Assembly (NCBI GenBank): GCA_002419025.1
Contig: DIFG01000020.1
Location: 7,019-25,435 of the forward strand
Source of the DNA: Deltaproteobacteria bacterium UBA5754
Lineage (GTDB): Bacteria; Desulfobacterota; Dissulfuribacteria; Dissulfuribacterales; UBA5754
Direction of reading: 5' to 3'
Length of the DNA stretch: 18,417 nt
Shown here: positions 7,673 through 15,461 of the stretch, one piece after another
How the letters are laid out: each line of letters starts with the position of its first letter
Numbering within the stretch: the stretch's first letter is position 1
Translations under genes and position numbers: made by a program
The notes under the pieces: generated by a model
The model's input: the letters and a program-made list of their open reading frames with translations, nothing else
What the model was told of the DNA's origin: nothing
Database searches by the model: none

Positions 7673-8404
7673 ATGGGAAAAGACATGCGAAAGATCATCG
7701 AAATAGACGAGGGGCTTTGCAACGGATGTGGAGAGTGTGTACCCAGGTGCGCCGAGGGCGCCATCCAGATCTTGAACGGCAAGGCCAGGCTCGTATCCGA
7801 GCGGTTCTGCGACGGCCTCGGGGCCTGTATCGGGGACTGCCCGACCGGCGCGCTCCGGATCGTGGAGCGGAAGGCCGAGGAGTTCGACGAGGCCGCAGCC
7901 CACGCCCATGTCTCCCGGATGAAAACCATGGAGCAGACGCTTCCCTGCGGTTGTCCCTCCACCCAGGTCCAGACATTTACGCCGGAAAGGGCGCAAAATC
8001 ACGAAACAACGCATCCCGTGACAACGGTCCCGACACCCTCAACCCTCTCCCACTGGCCGGTCCAGATCCGGCTCGTTCCCCCGTCCGCACCCTTTCTGAA
8101 AGGCTCAAGCCTTCTCGTTGCGGCGGACTGCGTCCCTGTCGCTCACCCGTCGTTTCATAGAGACCTCCTTCATGGCAGAACGATCCTCCTCGGCTGCCCG
8201 AAGTTCGACGACGGAGACGATTACGTGGAGAGATTGGCAGACATCTTCCGGAGCGCCGGGGTCAGGGATGTCACCCTCGCGGTCATGGAGGTTCCATGCT
8301 GTTCCGCCATGGAAATCATCATACAACAGGCCATGAAACAGGCCGGGCGCGAGCTTCCCGTCCGAAAGATCGTGGTCGGGGTCAGGGGGGATGTCCTCTC
8401 CTGA
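7673..8404 (+). CDS. 4Fe-4S ferredoxin-domain protein with a C-terminal Cys-containing domain
   Basis: The 243-residue product has an N-terminal ferredoxin domain and a C-terminal domain rich in conserved cysteines. The first cluster motif is canonical (C16, C19, C22, C26). The second reads CDGLGACIGDCP, with C46, C52 and C56 but Leu49 where the second ligand normally sits, an arrangement also found in 3Fe-4S sites. A CGC follows at residues 92-94. The C-terminal part has LVAADCVP (C153), LLGCPKFDD (C175) and MEVPCCSAM (C209, C210). From memory this architecture is a recurrent uncharacterised family in anaerobic bacteria; electron transfer or redox sensing is an inference. ATG 7673 has GGAG at 7661-7664. 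It stands alone, convergent with the AAA+ gene 12 nt away. Confidence 0.85.
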   Translation: MGKDMRKIIEIDEGLCNGCGECVPRCAEGAIQILNGKARLVSERFCDGLGACIGDCPTGALRIVERKAEEFDEAAAHAHVSRMKTMEQTLPCGCPSTQVQTFTPERAQNHETTHPVTTVPTPSTLSHWPVQIRLVPPSAPFLKGSSLLVAADCVPVAHPSFHRDLLHGRTILLGCPKFDDGDDYVERLADIFRSAGVRDVTLAVMEVPCCSAMEIIIQQAMKQAGRELPVRKIVVGVRGDVLS

Positions 8405-8416
8405 ACCCCACATGAC

Positions 8417-10690
8417 CTACCAGATCCCGCGAAAACCCATCTCCTTGCGCACCTTGTCCACCCGCCGCTCGAGATCCACCCTCCATTCGGCGTGTATCCG
8501 GGCGGCAGGGGGAGGAATAAGCTCCGGAAGACCGTAAACGAGGCGATCCTCGGCCTGGCTCGTTTCGATGACCGCCTCGAGGGACCGTGCCCCGAACTTG
8601 TAGCGCGCAAGGAGAAGCCGAAGCAAAAGGCCAGAGGTCTTTCTCGCAGCCTTCTTCCAGTGGGTGTTCATCTGGTGCGCGATGACGAAGGCCCGTTTCA
8701 CGAGAATCCGGCGCAGATCGTCCAGCTCTTCAGGGCTGGCCGAATCGCTGAGAAGGCGGTCCGGAATCTCTATCCCCTCGATATCCATTACCACCCGGAG
8801 CCTGCTCATGAAGTCCGGAATCTTGAGTGTCTTGACCATATTCAAGGCGGACTTATCCTGTAGGGCAAGAAGCCCCAGCATGTCGTCCCATGACTCCTTG
8901 ACACCACCAGCGAATACGAAAATGGAGCGCCCGATGTAGCGGGGTGTGCCGTGGACGTATGTCACCCCATCCTGCATGGAGGGGAGGAAATAACGTAGAT
9001 ATCCGAACTCGTCGCCGTTGTAACGGCAGTCAAATTCGTCCCAGAAGGCGATGGGAATCCGCCCTTTTGCAACCGATGCCCTCACAAGATCGATTGCTGA
9101 ATTGATCTCCTCAGGACCGGAAAACTGGGTGAGGTTGAACTGGAACAACTCGAAGGGATTTACCGGAAATCTTCGCGCCACGATTCGGGACACCTCCTCC
9201 ACCGCGAAGGACTTGCCGGATCCGGGTGGGCCGAAGATACCGATGCACAGGGGACGCTTTACGAATTCCTTTGTGACGTAGCTCTCCATCACCCCCTGGA
9301 GAGAGATGACGGGCTCGATTTCCGATGGATCAACCGTGGCAAAGGCGCCCATTCTGAGAAGGCGCAGGTCGTCGAAACCGCCCTTTCGATTGACCTCCTC
9401 TTTCAGACGGTGGAGGACGGAGAGGATCACGCGGAAGTATTCAGGGTGGAGGGCACTGGCCTGTCCCCGGCCGAGCGTCCTCTCTTCAATAATCTCCTGG
9501 GACGGACGCAGGAAAGACCTGAGAGCGGCCTTTCTTTCCCTGCTCCATTCCTGGGAAGAGACGAGCTCGAGGGTCCGGTCGAAATCTGGACCGGGCGGCG
9601 GAAGATCGAAAAAAAACGCATCATCCCCGCAATCGATGAAACTGGACGAGGTCCCATGGGGATAAGTGGAGACGAAATCGAGGTTAGGGAACTCGAGTCC
9701 GTCCGTAAAGTAATACCCATGGACAAAGATCTGGATCCAGTGCCGAAGGACCCGTTTGGAATAGTCGTAAAAAAAATTCCGCTGGGCGGGCATATACCCA
9801 TGTCTCAGACAGTCGATGACGAGCATGGCCGGGGCCAAGGTGTCATAGCAGGGAACAGACCCGGTCCGGCGGTTCGAACCCCTGTCAGGACGACACCCCC
9901 TGCCCTCCCTGTGCCGGAAATAGATACCATGGGGCCCAGCGCACAAGATCCCGCCGGGATACATCTGAACAACGACATGACATCGAAAGCGCGCCTCATT
10001 GGTGTCCCAGAGGCCCACTTCCTGACTCTTAAGCGCCCTCAGGGTCATGGCGCAGACCGACTCCCAGAGGATGGCCGCATCCATCTCCATGCGGGTCGTA
10101 TCGAGATCTGAACGGCGGCAAAAGAGGACGAACGATTCTCCGAACTCTCCGGCCCATTCCTCCCAATGTGCGGCGGATATCCCAAGGGCCACGACCCACG
10201 CCTCTGGATTCAACTCCTTCATCTGGCGGGCGATTGCAGGCGGGACACCTCCATCGTCTATCACGATGATCCCGTCGTTTCCACAAAGGTGCTTCTTGGG
10301 ATATTTCGCCAGGTCAAATTCCTCTGCCTCCATATGGCGCCCACCCGGAGGCAGTATCTGGTGGACCATGAACCATCCGTGCCCGCTCGATCCATCGGAA
10401 AACCTCAACTGTCTAAAAAACTGGAAGATATTTCTTTCCCTGCCATACGTGAAGGATCGGATCTGGGGGGTTAGGCCGGCCGTCGTCAGAAAGGACGAAA
10501 GCCATGTGAGGAACTGTTCCGAACGTCCCTCCTCCACAGTGACGTTTCCAGCAAGAAGCTCAATGAAATCACCTGGATCGTAGCCGTAGTCCGGAAGGCT
10601 CCCCTGGGCGAGCATTCGGACCTCCTGCACAGGCAGGTTGGTGATGGTCGCTCGGGAACCGAGGACAAGGATCTTTTTCTCAACGGACAT
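8417..10690 (-). CDS. Large AAA+ ATPase with an uncharacterised N-terminal half
   Basis: The 757-residue product has a C-terminal AAA+ module: Walker A GPPGSGKS (487-494), Walker B IAFWDEFD (547-554), a sensor-1 region IFVFAGG (590-596, lacking the usual polar Thr/Asn), an arginine-finger-like SRLR (629-632) and sensor-2 GARS (700-703) in a helical lid. Residues about 130-290 look like an alpha/beta domain. The pattern WVVALG...FVLFCRRSDL...HVVVQMYPGG resembles, from memory, the N-terminal kinase-like part of bacterial AAA+ proteins sometimes annotated with RyR domains; this is weak. No signal peptide or membrane segment is evident. ATG 10690 follows AAGGGGG. It lies 51 nt after yibQ on the same strand, so it may be transcribed with the division operon. 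The substrate is unknown. Confidence 0.85.
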   Translation of the reverse strand: MSVEKKILVLGSRATITNLPVQEVRMLAQGSLPDYGYDPGDFIELLAGNVTVEEGRSEQFLTWLSSFLTTAGLTPQIRSFTYGRERNIFQFFRQLRFSDGSSGHGWFMVHQILPPGGRHMEAEEFDLAKYPKKHLCGNDGIIVIDDGGVPPAIARQMKELNPEAWVVALGISAAHWEEWAGEFGESFVLFCRRSDLDTTRMEMDAAILWESVCAMTLRALKSQEVGLWDTNEARFRCHVVVQMYPGGILCAGPHGIYFRHREGRGCRPDRGSNRRTGSVPCYDTLAPAMLVIDCLRHGYMPAQRNFFYDYSKRVLRHWIQIFVHGYYFTDGLEFPNLDFVSTYPHGTSSSFIDCGDDAFFFDLPPPGPDFDRTLELVSSQEWSRERKAALRSFLRPSQEIIEERTLGRGQASALHPEYFRVILSVLHRLKEEVNRKGGFDDLRLLRMGAFATVDPSEIEPVISLQGVMESYVTKEFVKRPLCIGIFGPPGSGKSFAVEEVSRIVARRFPVNPFELFQFNLTQFSGPEEINSAIDLVRASVAKGRIPIAFWDEFDCRYNGDEFGYLRYFLPSMQDGVTYVHGTPRYIGRSIFVFAGGVKESWDDMLGLLALQDKSALNMVKTLKIPDFMSRLRVVMDIEGIEIPDRLLSDSASPEELDDLRRILVKRAFVIAHQMNTHWKKAARKTSGLLLRLLLARYKFGARSLEAVIETSQAEDRLVYGLPELIPPPAARIHAEWRVDLERRVDKVRKEMGFRGIW

Positions 10691-10741
10691 AGCCTTACCC
10701 CCTTCTCAACACAGACTCAACTGTCGCCAAAACACCTCTCT

Positions 10742-11800
10742 TCATCCCCCTTCCTCCTTTGTGGAGACATGACGATCCCTGAGACCCGACATCCCCTCAC
10801 GACTGATCATCTTGATAAGTCTGCTTACGGGGACGATGTCCATTTCCGACCGCATCGAAGGGAGTTCGGCGGAGAGGACCTCGTAAGTGCTCTTGTAGGG
10901 ATGGCCGATGGCAAGGGCGAATCCATGATGACGCGCAATGTCGGCTACTACACGCAAGGCCTTTGAAACGGCCTCGGGTCTTGGGTCGTCGTCCAGGAAG
11001 ACGGCCCGTTCGAGCGCTGGGACAGCAAGGGAATCCGCTACCTCCATGGCCACAGAGTCGGCAGTAGTCCTGCTGTCCACGAAAAAGAGCCCCTTTCTCT
11101 TCACCTCGGCGAGGACAATCTCCATCCCCCGTCTGTCCGCCGTAAACCGTGATCCCATGTGGTTGTTGACGCCCACCGCAAAGGGAACGGCGGCAAGGTT
11201 CCGATCGAGCACATGCACGATCATATCGGGATCCATCCCCGTAAGTAGGACACCGGGACCGGGATCCACCGTGGGATCCCTGGGTTCCATGGGCAGATGG
11301 ACAAGTACGTCCCGTCCCCTTTCGTGGGCCTCTTTCGCGAATTTCTTCGTATGCCTCGCATAGGGAAGAAATGCAAAGGAAAGGGGGCACTCAAGATCGA
11401 GCAGGGCCCGGTTTATGGTGTAATCGTGCCCCATGTCGTCGATGATGATCGCCAATGCAGGCCGATGCCCGGGAAAGGGACAAGGATGCTTGTCAGCAGG
11501 ACGACCATGGATGGGAGGAAGTGGAGGAGAGACCTTCTCCTTGGGCGCTCCAGGCGGGGCCGGAGCAGGGGATCTGGGCGGAGCCGTGGGCCTGGCTTCC
11601 TCGAATGGTGGATGGATGTATGTTCCGACACGGGAAGGCTCGGGCTTGGGAAACAGGAAAAGAAGAGAAAGGATCGCCCCGATGCCCCCGAAAAAAAGGA
11701 GACCTACAAAAAGCCCAGGGAATCGCCTTCCTGTTGACGGCTTTTTACCTTTTCCCTTTCCCGATGCCTTCGAGCGTTCCTTGGCGGTCTTTCTGGCCAT
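10742..11800 (-). CDS. Divergent polysaccharide deacetylase family protein (YibQ-like, PF04748 type)
   Basis: The 352-residue product has a basic cytoplasmic N-terminus (Lys/Arg-rich, residues 1-26), one membrane anchor (about 27-50), a Pro/Ala-rich linker (about 60-105) and a periplasmic deacetylase-like domain. Conserved family blocks are AIIIDDMGHD, GVNNHMGSRFT, FFVDSRTTADS and the C-terminal ALAIGHPY. The Asp, His and Asp residues in these blocks suit metal binding, but the enzymatic activity of the family is not established. The start ATG at 11800 follows GGAG directly, 4 nt after the ctpA stop (TGA-GGAG-ATG), so it is coupled to ctpA. E. coli places yibQ after envC, and a similar neighbourhood is kept here with ctpA between them. 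Confidence 0.9.
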   Translation of the reverse strand: MARKTAKERSKASGKGKGKKPSTGRRFPGLFVGLLFFGGIGAILSLLFLFPKPEPSRVGTYIHPPFEEARPTAPPRSPAPAPPGAPKEKVSPPLPPIHGRPADKHPCPFPGHRPALAIIIDDMGHDYTINRALLDLECPLSFAFLPYARHTKKFAKEAHERGRDVLVHLPMEPRDPTVDPGPGVLLTGMDPDMIVHVLDRNLAAVPFAVGVNNHMGSRFTADRRGMEIVLAEVKRKGLFFVDSRTTADSVAMEVADSLAVPALERAVFLDDDPRPEAVSKALRVVADIARHHGFALAIGHPYKSTYEVLSAELPSMRSEMDIVPVSRLIKMISREGMSGLRDRHVSTKEEGG

Positions 11801-11804
11801 CTCC

Positions 11805-13160
11805 TCAGTGGTCCGATGTGACCATATTGCACGGACCGTACTGAGAAAAGGCGGAGAGAAGTCTCCATGCCTTGAGGATCCTCAGCGCTTCCTCGACCTG
11901 GTTGTCAAGGGGGACATCTTCGGAAGTCTGGTCATCCTTTTCGGCCTTCGTATCCTTCTTCTTGGAAACGGCCGGGTCGAGATGGCCCTTGAGGTCTTTC
12001 TCTGTTATGAAATGGGATCTGTCTGCCTGGCCATTTTCCAGTTTCTCCCGGGGATCGAAGGGGACCACGATGTCCGGCTCGATACCCGTGGCCTGGATTG
12101 ACCTCCCGTTCGGGGTGTAATATCGGGCGGTGGTCAACCTGACGGCAGAACCATCCTCAAGGGGAATGATGGTCTGAACGGAACCCTTTCCGAAGGTCTG
12201 AGTCCCGAGGATGATGGCCCTCTTCTGGTCCTGAAGGGCACCGGCCACGATCTCGGCTGCGCTCGCACTCCCCTCGTTCACGAGGACCACGATGGGGTAA
12301 TCCCGGGGATGATCGTTTGGCTGTGCCTCGAAACGGATCTTCTGTTCCTTGATTCGTCCGTCCGTGTAGACAATAAGGCCGGAGTCGAGAAACTCGTCGG
12401 CGACCTGGACGGCCTGGTCAAGGAGACCGCCGGGATTGTTCCTCAGGTCGAGGACGAGCCCCTTGATGCCACTGTTTTTCGCCTCCAGTTCATCGAGGGC
12501 CTTGCGCAGGTCCGACGTGGTCTTGTCCTGGAAGTTCGTGATGCGCACATACCCGTACTCGGAATTGAGCGGACGGGAGCGTACACTCACGAGGGGAATC
12601 ACATCCCGAGTGAGGGTGAAGTCCTTTAACTCTGTCCACCCCTCGCGCATGATAGTGATGGTGACATCGGTCCCCTTTTCCCCCCGGAGGAGCTTGACGG
12701 CCTCGATGAGGGTCATGTCTTTAGTGAGCTTGCCGTCGATCTTTATGATCTTGTCCTTGGCCTTGAGGCCCGCCTTGTCAGCCGGAGTCCCCTCAATGGG
12801 GGAGACGACGGTCAGCACCCCGTCCTTCAAGGTGATCTCGATCCCGATTCCGCTGAATACGCCCTTTGTCTCCACCTGGAGTTCCTTGAACTCTTCGGGC
12901 TTGAGAAACGAAGAATGGGGATCGAGAGAGCTCAACATCCCCTGGATGGCGCCCTGGATCAGGTCTTTCGATTTCGTCTCGTCCACATAGTTCCGCTCGA
13001 CCAGATCCAGGATCTCCGCGAAGGTCTTGAGCTGTTCGTATGTTTCACTCTCCCGGGCCGAGGCCAGGCGTTGGGTCTCATAGATGCCCGCGACAAGAAC
13101 GAAAACCGTTACTATTCCGATCAATATCCAGGGACGGTATGACCTTAGAGACATGACCAT
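11805..13160 (-). CDS. ctpA: S41-family C-terminal processing peptidase
   Basis: Periplasmic Ser-Lys protease of 451 residues that cleaves substrate C-termini. An N-terminal membrane segment or signal anchor (about 10-27) is followed by a helical region, a PDZ domain (about 100-175) and the peptidase domain. The catalytic set fits the family spacing: Ser300 in NEGSASAAEI, Lys325 and Gln329 in FGKGSVQ. The tail beyond about 385 is Lys/Asp/Glu-rich. The ATG at 13160 is preceded by AGGAGA with 6-nt spacing; a second ATG at 13154 is less well placed. It lies in the ftsEX-envC cluster, which suggests a role in regulating peptidoglycan hydrolases. The envC-ctpA gap of 214 nt is occupied by a palindromic element, unlike the overlaps elsewhere in the cluster. 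Confidence 0.93.
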   Translation of the reverse strand: MVMSLRSYRPWILIGIVTVFVLVAGIYETQRLASARESETYEQLKTFAEILDLVERNYVDETKSKDLIQGAIQGMLSSLDPHSSFLKPEEFKELQVETKGVFSGIGIEITLKDGVLTVVSPIEGTPADKAGLKAKDKIIKIDGKLTKDMTLIEAVKLLRGEKGTDVTITIMREGWTELKDFTLTRDVIPLVSVRSRPLNSEYGYVRITNFQDKTTSDLRKALDELEAKNSGIKGLVLDLRNNPGGLLDQAVQVADEFLDSGLIVYTDGRIKEQKIRFEAQPNDHPRDYPIVVLVNEGSASAAEIVAGALQDQKRAIILGTQTFGKGSVQTIIPLEDGSAVRLTTARYYTPNGRSIQATGIEPDIVVPFDPREKLENGQADRSHFITEKDLKGHLDPAVSKKKDTKAEKDDQTSEDVPLDNQVEEALRILKAWRLLSAFSQYGPCNMVTSDH

Positions 13161-13374
13161 GCAAGTTCTCCTGCTACCGGGACCCTCGAAAAATGGTCCT
13201 TTCGCCCGATGACTGCGTTGCTCATCGGCTGAAAATGCTCACATACATGGAGTATGCTCCGCTTTTCAGCCTCTTCGCGCCTTGTCCTCGAACGAAATTC
13301 CTCATTTTTCGAGGGTCCCTACGATAAAATCACGATAAAACATCCATTGAGCAACGGCAATCGGATGGCGCGGT
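13161..13374. other. envC-ctpA intergenic gap filled by a palindromic element
   Basis: This 214-nt gap contains no gene. The 141-bp inverted-repeat element at 13179-13319 takes up most of it. The 55 nt next to the envC stop (13320-13374) contain a short repeated piece (ACGATAAAA, with CACGATAAAA following) and CATTGAGCAACGGCAATC. Read in reverse, the latter partly resembles the element's left arm (CGATGACTGCGTTGCTCA), so the inserted material may extend toward 13370. Confidence 0.55.
13179..13319. repeat. MITE-like inverted-repeat element, copy B (141 bp)
   Basis: The termini are perfect 17-bp inverted repeats: GGGACCCTCGAAAAATG (13179-13195) and its reverse complement (13303-13319). The arms continue to pair imperfectly inward, with TCCTTTCG against the reverse complement of CGAAATTCC, and GGCTGAAAA (about 13228-13236) against TTTTCAGCC (about 13263-13271). 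The whole element can therefore fold as one long hairpin. No transposase gene is present, and no clear target-site duplication was recognised. It sits between two co-directional genes of the division cluster, where it would be transcribed and could act as an RNA processing or attenuation structure. A related copy with another core is at 7479-7581. Confidence 0.8.
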
Positions 13375-14583
13375 TCACGTGTTCTTCCCTTTCCCGACGA
13401 AAGGTTCCATGCCCCGGAGATCAATCCATTTTCGGGGGTCTTCCTGCCTCCCCTCCTGGCGTATTTCAAGGTAAATCCCTTCCGGAACCCAGGCCCCTCC
13501 CCCGGAAAGGCCGATAACATCCCCTTCGACGACCTGCTGGCCGACCTTCGCAAACGATTTCATGACCTGCGCTGTGAGGCTGTAATAGAGATCTCCGTGG
13601 TCGATGATGACGACGTTGCCATAGCCTTCAAGTTCCCCTTGATACACGACGATTCCGTCAAAAATGGCCCTTACTTCCGACCCCATGGGCGCCCGGATCG
13701 CTATGCCCGAGGACTTCTTATGAATGGGAGTCCTGCCATTAGAAAGGATCTCCCCGCCGGGAAGTGGAGGTGTAAGCCTTCCCTTCTGGTCCCGGAAGCG
13801 GTCCACGCTGACAAAAGAGGCCGAGAGCCCGCGAGATGCCTCGTCCACGAGCCTGAGGTCTTCAACGACATCCTGAATGGACCTCTTGGCCACCTGGAGC
13901 TCCCGGATCGTCCTTTGAAGGCGTTGCTCTTCGGCAAGCAGTCCTTCGTAAAAGGTCTTTCGCTCCGTTTTCCTTTTTTCAAGTAAGAGTGTTTCGGCCT
14001 CGAGCTTTCGGGCCGTCTCCTTCAATGCATTCCCCTCCTCCACAAGTCCGGCCTGACGGGCGGAGATCTCCGCGATTTCTCTGACATAGCCATTTCGAAG
14101 TTCACTGTCCCGGGCCAGGATGAGCCTGAGGTATTCCTCCCGGGCAAGGAGCTCGTGGAGGCCCTCGGCTGAAAAAAGGATGTTCAAGATACCAAGAGGA
14201 CCCATGCGGGAGAAGGCCCGAAGACGGGTCTCCACAAGGCGCTTCCGTTTCTCGAGTTCATCTGTGGAGACCCGCATCTCGTTTTGCATCCGTTCGATCC
14301 GGAGCTCCCTGTTGGTCAACTCGCGTCGAAGAGAGTCGACGAGGCCCCACTGCTCCATGATGCGGGCATCCAAGCGGGAAAGTTCGGCAAGAACGGATTC
14401 CTTCTCCTTGGCGAGATCCCTTCCCTTCTTTCTCTCCGCCCTGAGCCGCTGCTCGATGGTCTCGAGCCGCTCGCGCCTGACCTCCAGGTCCCGCTGCACC
14501 GCCTGTTCGTCTGCGTTCACGAGGGAAGGGATAAGGAGCGCACAGACCAGAAAAACACGGAAGGGCAGAAGACGTAGGTTCAC
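13375..14583 (-). CDS. envC: EnvC-like murein hydrolase activator (degenerate LytM/M23 domain)
   Basis: The 402-residue periplasmic protein has a signal peptide (about 1-24, ending SLVNA), a long coiled coil (about 28-260, rich in Glu/Arg/Leu) and a C-terminal LytM fold (about 300-395). In active M23 peptidases zinc is held by H-x3-D and H-x-H. Here the first region reads KKSSGIAIRAP, and the second and third read SLTAQV and IYLEIR, so the ligands are missing. That matches E. coli EnvC, which activates amidases rather than cleaving. The chosen GTG at 14583 overlaps the ftsX stop as GTGA and directly precedes a good signal peptide; the frame is open to 14670, but that extension lies in ftsX. 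FtsEX is its expected membrane partner. Confidence 0.88.
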   Translation of the reverse strand: MNLRLLPFRVFLVCALLIPSLVNADEQAVQRDLEVRRERLETIEQRLRAERKKGRDLAKEKESVLAELSRLDARIMEQWGLVDSLRRELTNRELRIERMQNEMRVSTDELEKRKRLVETRLRAFSRMGPLGILNILFSAEGLHELLAREEYLRLILARDSELRNGYVREIAEISARQAGLVEEGNALKETARKLEAETLLLEKRKTERKTFYEGLLAEEQRLQRTIRELQVAKRSIQDVVEDLRLVDEASRGLSASFVSVDRFRDQKGRLTPPLPGGEILSNGRTPIHKKSSGIAIRAPMGSEVRAIFDGIVVYQGELEGYGNVVIIDHGDLYYSLTAQVMKSFAKVGQQVVEGDVIGLSGGGAWVPEGIYLEIRQEGRQEDPRKWIDLRGMEPFVGKGKNT

Positions 14584-15461
14584 GGTCGGGCGTAGCGCTG
14601 AATGGAGAGATACGTCATAAGGAGGCAGAGAAGGATGCTCGCCATGGAGAGGGCTGCGATCACGTGCCACGGGAGAAAAACGATCGAGACGTCCTTGAAA
14701 AGGCGAGTCCCGGAAAGGAAACCTCGAAGGGAGAGAAAGGCCAGATATGTAAAAGTGATGGCTGCAGCAGCGCCGGCCGCGCCCTGGATCACGGCGGCCA
14801 CGAGAAATGGGGCCTTAATGAAGGAGCCGGTCCCGCCGACGAGACCCAGAATCTCGATCTCGTCCTTGCGGGCGAAGACAGAGAGCTGGATGGTCGTGGA
14901 GACCACAAAGGCCGCGGTCAGGGGAAGAAGGACGCTCAGTCCGGCAAGGACTATATCCGCTGCAGCCGCAAACGCGTTGAGTCGGGCGATCCACTCCTGT
15001 CCGTACCGGACCTTTTCCACGTTTTCGTATCCATCTATCTCGGTCGCCACTTCCCGGACCCGGTCCAGATTGAAGATGGCCCTGTCGAGATAGAGCTCGA
15101 AAGAAGGGGGGAGAAATAGGGGATCTACCCCCTCGAGGACGTCCTTTTCCCCGGCGAGTTCCTTTTCAAGACGGGCGAAGGCCTCCTCCGGGGACACGTA
15201 ACGGACGGATTTCACCCCTGGAAGCCGGGAAAGGGTATTGTAGAGCTGGGGCACCCGAACAGGAGGCGTCCCATCCTCGAGATAGACCACGAGACCAAGC
15301 TCCGAGCTGAAACGATCGACAAAGACCCGAAGATTGTGGGTAAAAAAGGCGAAAAGGGAGATGATCAAAAGGGAGAGGGTCACCACGAGGGTGGTCAGGA
15401 GCTGACGGACCCAGTCCCTTTTCATGTCAGAGAGGGCGCGCCTGAAAAGGACGCCGGTCAT
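14580..15461 (-). CDS. ftsX: Cell division protein FtsX (permease-like subunit)
   Basis: Inner-membrane partner of FtsE, 293 residues, with the FtsX layout: a cytoplasmic N-terminus, TM1 (about 20-42), a large periplasmic domain (about 43-165) that would contact EnvC, and three C-terminal membrane segments (about 170-195, 215-245 and 262-288). Typical features are the early VRQLLTTLVVTLSL segment and the KDEIEILGLVGGTGSFI coupling region between TM2 and TM3. It does not form a known transport channel; it transmits FtsE ATP hydrolysis across the membrane. The ATG at 15461 overlaps the ftsE stop as ATGA, and the stop overlaps the envC GTG, so the three genes are translationally coupled. Confidence 0.95.
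   Translation of the reverse strand: MTGVLFRRALSDMKRDWVRQLLTTLVVTLSLLIISLFAFFTHNLRVFVDRFSSELGLVVYLEDGTPPVRVPQLYNTLSRLPGVKSVRYVSPEEAFARLEKELAGEKDVLEGVDPLFLPPSFELYLDRAIFNLDRVREVATEIDGYENVEKVRYGQEWIARLNAFAAAADIVLAGLSVLLPLTAAFVVSTTIQLSVFARKDEIEILGLVGGTGSFIKAPFLVAAVIQGAAGAAAAITFTYLAFLSLRGFLSGTRLFKDVSIVFLPWHVIAALSMASILLCLLMTYLSIQRYARP

Noticed and set aside
8405..8416. Bidirectional terminator between the ferredoxin and AAA+ genes
   Set aside because: The convergent gap is only 12 nt and no hairpin with a T-run is visible there.
13254..13517. Plus-strand open frame across the palindromic element
   Set aside because: Half of it is repeat arm and half is antisense to envC; no ribosome site or protein motif.
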